NCBI GenBank assembly: GCA_036426205.1
Contig: CM071568.1
Location: 48,404,533 to 48,468,532, forward strand
Origin: Ascaphus truei
Lineage: Eukaryota; Chordata; Amphibia; Anura; Ascaphidae
Direction of reading: 5' to 3'
Length of the DNA: 64,000 nucleotides
Shown here: positions 60,340 to 64,000 of the stretch, one piece after another
Position numbering within the stretch: position 1 is the first letter of the stretch
Layout of the letters: each line of letters begins with the position of its first letter
Notes under the pieces: model-generated
The model's database searches: none
Told to the model about the DNA's origin: nothing
The model's input: only the letters and a program-made list of their open reading frames with translations
Made by a program: the position numbers and the translations under genes

Positions 60340-61050
60340 CCCAGACCTCTTTGAGGCTGATAATTCATCACCAAACAGATTAGACCTGTCTGCAGCACTC
60401 TGGAGGAGACCAGAGGCTCCAGGGAGGCAATGTGTGGTACAGTGGCCAGGTTGGGGGTGAGGGTACTGCAGCTCTGGGAGGGGTTAGTGACTACCTGAGA
60501 GGCGGAGATTTCCCAATTTCTGCTGAGTTAATATTGGAATGTATAGCTCATTTCTATTATTTATTATCTAGGGTTGAGAAATAACAAAAAACATATCTTG
60601 CAGTGTTTTTTAAATTGGCAGCTCTGCTTTCTGTGTTTTTATTTTTATATATCGGCAGGGGGAGAGGTCATTGTCCACCTTACTACTACTTACCTGGCTA
60701 GAAATGAGGTTAGGATGGTGCAGGAGGCGTTTAGGGAGTCTGGGACAGGTCAGGCAGGTAGCATCCTCTGTGTTTTTCAGATGTATTGCCAGTATACCGG
60801 GGTGGGGAAAGCTGGAGTCTTCACACCAGAGACATCAATGTGTGGTTGAGAAAGTTGTGTAAAGAGGAGGGATTAGGATGTATTGGACATTGCCATTCTA
60901 CATGGAGGGATTCTGGTCTATATAAAAGAGATGGCCTGCATCCATCTTGGAGCGAAACCAAAATACTCAGTGAGCAGTTCAGATGCTTCATTAGCAAGTA
61001 TTTAAACTATCTGAGGGGGGCAGTGAAATGAATTGGGATAAATCCAACTA
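60340..61050 (+). pseudogene. CR1-like LINE ORF1 remnant with esterase (SGNH) domain
   Basis: Frames: GGEVIVHLTTTYLARNEVR (the VIVHVGTNDLAR block with GTND lost), then LPVYRGGESW, DINVWLRKLCKEEGLGCIGH and GLYKRDGLHPSWSE. DGLH is the D-x-x-H catalytic block of SGNH hydrolases; CR1-type LINEs are known to carry such an esterase in ORF1. Upstream TDRPVC and VARLGVRV are compatible with the same protein. Stops and frameshifts show it is dead. Confidence 0.72.
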
Positions 61051-61100
61051 GATCACACCTCTCCCCTTCCCCCCCCCTAACGCTTGTACGCTTGTAGAGG

Positions 61101-61434
61101 TAAGGCTGCGCTTATAGTGCTGGCGACTGCGACGTCGCACAGCGCCGTTGCAAGTCCATGCAGTCCGTTGAGGGTGCCCATAGTGAGTGTGACCGTGACG
61201 GAGCGGTTGCGATCGCTGGTAGTAAGAGGATTTTCACTTTCGGCGACCGCCGCGTGACGTCAGGCGTCAGCGGCACATAAGCGGTTAAGACAATGAGGGC
61301 GAAACGCTCACAGCCACGCACCCTGTCGCACTCCCTTGTTCTCCTGCACAATAGTGCAGGAATCGCAATAGCGACGGATGTCGTCACGCGGTCGCGTAGC
61401 CGGTCACATAGCCAGCACTATAAGCACAGCCTAA
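61101..61434. mobile_element. MITE, family A, inside the CR1-like LINE
   Basis: 334 bp. Ends TAAGGCTGCGCTTATAGTGC and GCACTATAAGCACAGCCTAA are inverted with two mismatches. It sits between the LINE ORF1 and ORF2 remnants, so it is the younger insertion. Related to 4771-5027. Confidence 0.88.
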
Positions 61435-61559
61435 CGATTGTGTGGGATATTACAGCAGGGAACGATCCAGGGGAACAGAAGACAGCTTAACTAGGAAAAA
61501 GAACAACACAGGAAGACTGTTGCGTACAGAGAAAACAGGAAGGCGTAGGAAAAGCCGTA

Positions 61560-63960
61560 CCACAAACCTTTTGGGAATGTGTACAAATGCTCGTAGTTTG
61601 GGGATTAAAATCCCAAAACGAATTGTCATAATGACAAGGGACAACATAGTTATTGTGACTATTACTGAGACATGGTATAATGAAATCAGAACTGGCACAT
61701 AGCTATACCACGTTACAGTATAACTTATGCAAAGCGACTTATAATTAAAAAATACTTTGCTCAAACTGCTTAATTGTTGTTATAAGTCAAAATGTCTTCT
61801 TTTTGTTATTGGGTGCTACTTGGCATTAGGTAATAAAAGTAAGCACAACAAACAGAAGAGCGCAATCCCCTTACCAGTTAGTGGACTCCATACAGTTAAA
61901 GAGAGATGTACATTGTTGCTATAATGTGCACATTTTGGGGAGGTATTTTTTAAGGCAAATTGTAATTCTCTGTTTAGTAGGTGATCCTGTTTGTGCAAAA
62001 TAAAATGTGTCTCAAACTTGGATTTTTAAAGTTGTCCTTTAAAAAAATTAAAATATATTCACATTATAGAGCAACAGTGTACGCATACTGTGTACGTGTA
62101 TCTATGCTACTGTGTGGAGTGCACCAACTGGGAATGGTGTGGCCCTTTTCTGTTTGTTTGTAGTTGCTCAGGTTACCGTATATTTAGAAAGGACGGGGAA
62201 GAAAGGAAGGAAGGAGGAGTTGCCCTTTGTGTGAAGAACAACAAAGGCTATTTCAATACAGGGTACAGGAGAATAGACTGGGTCACTTTGCGTAACCCTA
62301 GTCATTGGTGAGAAGATTGTCTTTCGGACTGGGGTGGTCTACAGACCTGAATTGGGTAGGGTGATAAGAGGATATCACTAGGAAGGTTTCCATCTAATGG
62401 GCAACTCTCAAACAATTGGTGAGAGAGCCAACTCACAATAAAGTGATCCTGGATTAATACCTACCAATTGGGACAGGGTATCAGATGTACTTGTAGGTCA
62501 GAACTTGAGTTTCATGGATAATCAATCAGTGTGGTTTAGTATAAAGACAGAGGCGAACCACACAAAAACTTTTCAGATATGGGAGATTTCGGTTTTTTTT
62601 TTCTTTCTTTTTATCAGGGTGTAGGTATTTGAGTAAAGTACAGAAAGTGCAGTGGGATTAAACAAAAAGATGAATACTAAAAGTAACAGACCTTTGTGTC
62701 AGGCAGGTTAGTAAAAAATACAATCAAAAGAAAGCCGATGGGGTTCTCAAAGGAGATGGCAGGTGTTGAAAAACCTAAAGAGACAGCTTTTAGAAAATTT
62801 AAGACTCAAAGGGAGAAGGATAGAGAACTGTGTATCAGGCTATACAGTAGAAGTCTAAGCCAATAATCAGATGTGCAAAGGCCCCAGCAGAAGAGAAAAT
62901 CACTAATTCAGGGGGACAAACTCTTTTTTAGGTGTATATGTGAAAGGAGACAAACAAAGGACCAAGGTGAAAAAGTCATTGCAAATATTAAGACTGGGGT
63001 AGGAAACGTTATAGCGGAACCACCATTATTATTTTTGCTCGGTCTTCACAGCGGAAGGCAACGGAGGGGGACCACGGTTGGGTAGTAGGAATATTAATGA
63101 AGGGGTTTGACAAGTCCATTTACAGAGGAGAAAGTCCTACCAGAAGTGGAGGAGTCAATGGAGCTAAATGGGATAAATCCAAGGATATTAAAGGAGTTTA
63201 GGGGTGTGCTGGCAACACCCATTAAACATATCTATTTAACTAGTGACTATTAACAGGTATAATTCCAGATGACAGGAGAAGAACAAGCGTAGTCCCACTT
63301 GAGAGAAGTAGGGAAGAGGCAGGTAACTACAGGCCACTGAACTTAATGTTAGTAATCAGAAAATGAATGGGAATATCGCTGACAGATAGAATTGTTGACT
63401 ATCTAAAGTCCAACAACCTACAAGATCCCGCGCAGCATGGGTTTACTGTGCAGAGATCAGATTTTTTTATTGGGTGACCAATGTAATAGATCAGGATGCA
63501 GCTGTAGTTGTAGTTTACCTTTTAATAAGGACTTTGACACTTTCTCACAGACGATTGAGAAACACGTTGGAATGCTTATTATTAGATTCCAAGGTGGTGG
63601 AATGGATAAAACATTGGCTGAAGGGATAGGTGACAGAGTTGTGCTAAAGGGAGTACATTAAGTGGAGGGGAAGGTAACCAGTGGTGTACAATGACTATCT
63701 GTACTGGGACTGGTGCTTTTAATATTTTCAGAAAGATTATTTTCACATGAGGTACAGAAGGGAAGAAAGGGAGGGACACAATTTAATCCTGTTTGCATAC
63801 AGTACAGTTTTCAAAGGTGTTACCAATAGGGACTGGAAATTGTGTGGGTACAGCATCTGCAAAACATACATACAGTATATAGCAGGACCCATGCTTGTAT
63901 AACTCCCATTTAGGTGCCTGCGGTTGTGTACTATTCTGTACAGTGAGGGAGGGGGAGGCA
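61560..63960 (+). pseudogene. CR1-like LINE ORF2 remnant
   Basis: Endonuclease start: GMCTNARSLGIKIPKR and IVTITETWYNE, then GYRIFRKDGEERKEGGVALC. RT remnants: MELNGINPRILKEF, VLATPIKHIY, an eroded NYRPLNL-like block near 63330, QxGFT-like AAWVYC near 63430 and HRRLRNTLECLLLD near 63550 (after the AFDTVSH position). Stops and indels are everywhere. The YADD box is expected about 63800 but is not visible; the copy may continue to the right edge. Confidence 0.75.
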
Positions 63961-64000
63961 TAAGTACATATGAGGCATTTCGGTCATACAGTTTTAGCCA

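Larger units (their letters stand above)
21697..64000 (+). other. MTERF3 gene span (partial)
   Basis: The gene runs off the right edge. The visible coding exons have lengths 331 (from the ATG), 159, 190 and 148 nt. Junction phases are 1, 1, 2 and 0, and they join without a stop into about 276 codons. The introns inside the window are about 2.75, 16.3 and 17.9 kb, much enlarged by transposons. Vertebrate MTERF3 is about 415 residues long, so roughly 140 residues are still to come. Confidence 0.92.

Overview
The window is vertebrate nuclear DNA, most likely from an amphibian and probably a frog. Two spliced host genes are present in part, and the rest is transposon-rich intron and spacer. The mixture of Neptune-type Penelope elements, DIRS tyrosine-recombinase elements, L2- and CR1-like LINEs, hAT MITEs and tRNA-derived SINEs is what leads me to an amphibian. 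I cannot name the species.

Host genes. On the minus strand, 8820-8642 is the first coding exon of PTDSS1 (phosphatidylserine synthase 1). Everything from 8641 down to base 1 is its first intron, and the later exons lie outside the window. On the plus strand, four coding exons of MTERF3 (mitochondrial transcription termination factor 3) lie at 21713-22043, 24794-24952, 41285-41474 and 59348-59495. All exon phases fit. Together they encode about 276 residues, and the C-terminal part of the protein is beyond the right edge. The two genes are divergent, as in other vertebrates, but the spacer is stretched to almost 13 kb.

Layout. 1-8.6 kb: PTDSS1 intron 1 with minisatellites, an inverted-repeat element, hAT MITEs and a LINE tail. 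8.8-21.7 kb: intergenic region or MTERF3 5'UTR intron, with a broken L2 LINE, a DIRS fragment split by a MITE, a ribozyme-bearing palindrome and hAT MITEs. 22-24.8 kb: an 850-bp palindrome. 25-41 kb: an 8.5-kb minus-strand Neptune/Penelope element interrupted by a truncated LTR retrotransposon, then a second DIRS remnant. 41.5-59.3 kb: MITEs, a Tc1-like element split by a solo LTR, SINE and LINE fragments. 59.5-64 kb: a CR1-like LINE with traces of its ORF1 esterase and ORF2.

Most notable signal. A set of short hammerhead-ribozyme-like motifs (CTGANGA, stem II, GAAA, GTH) recurs in inverted-repeat units and near the Penelope element. The stem II bases differ between copies but stay paired, which points to conserved RNA structure. 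No bacterial, phage or CRISPR features are present, and almost all open frames in the window are chance frames in repeats or microsatellites.
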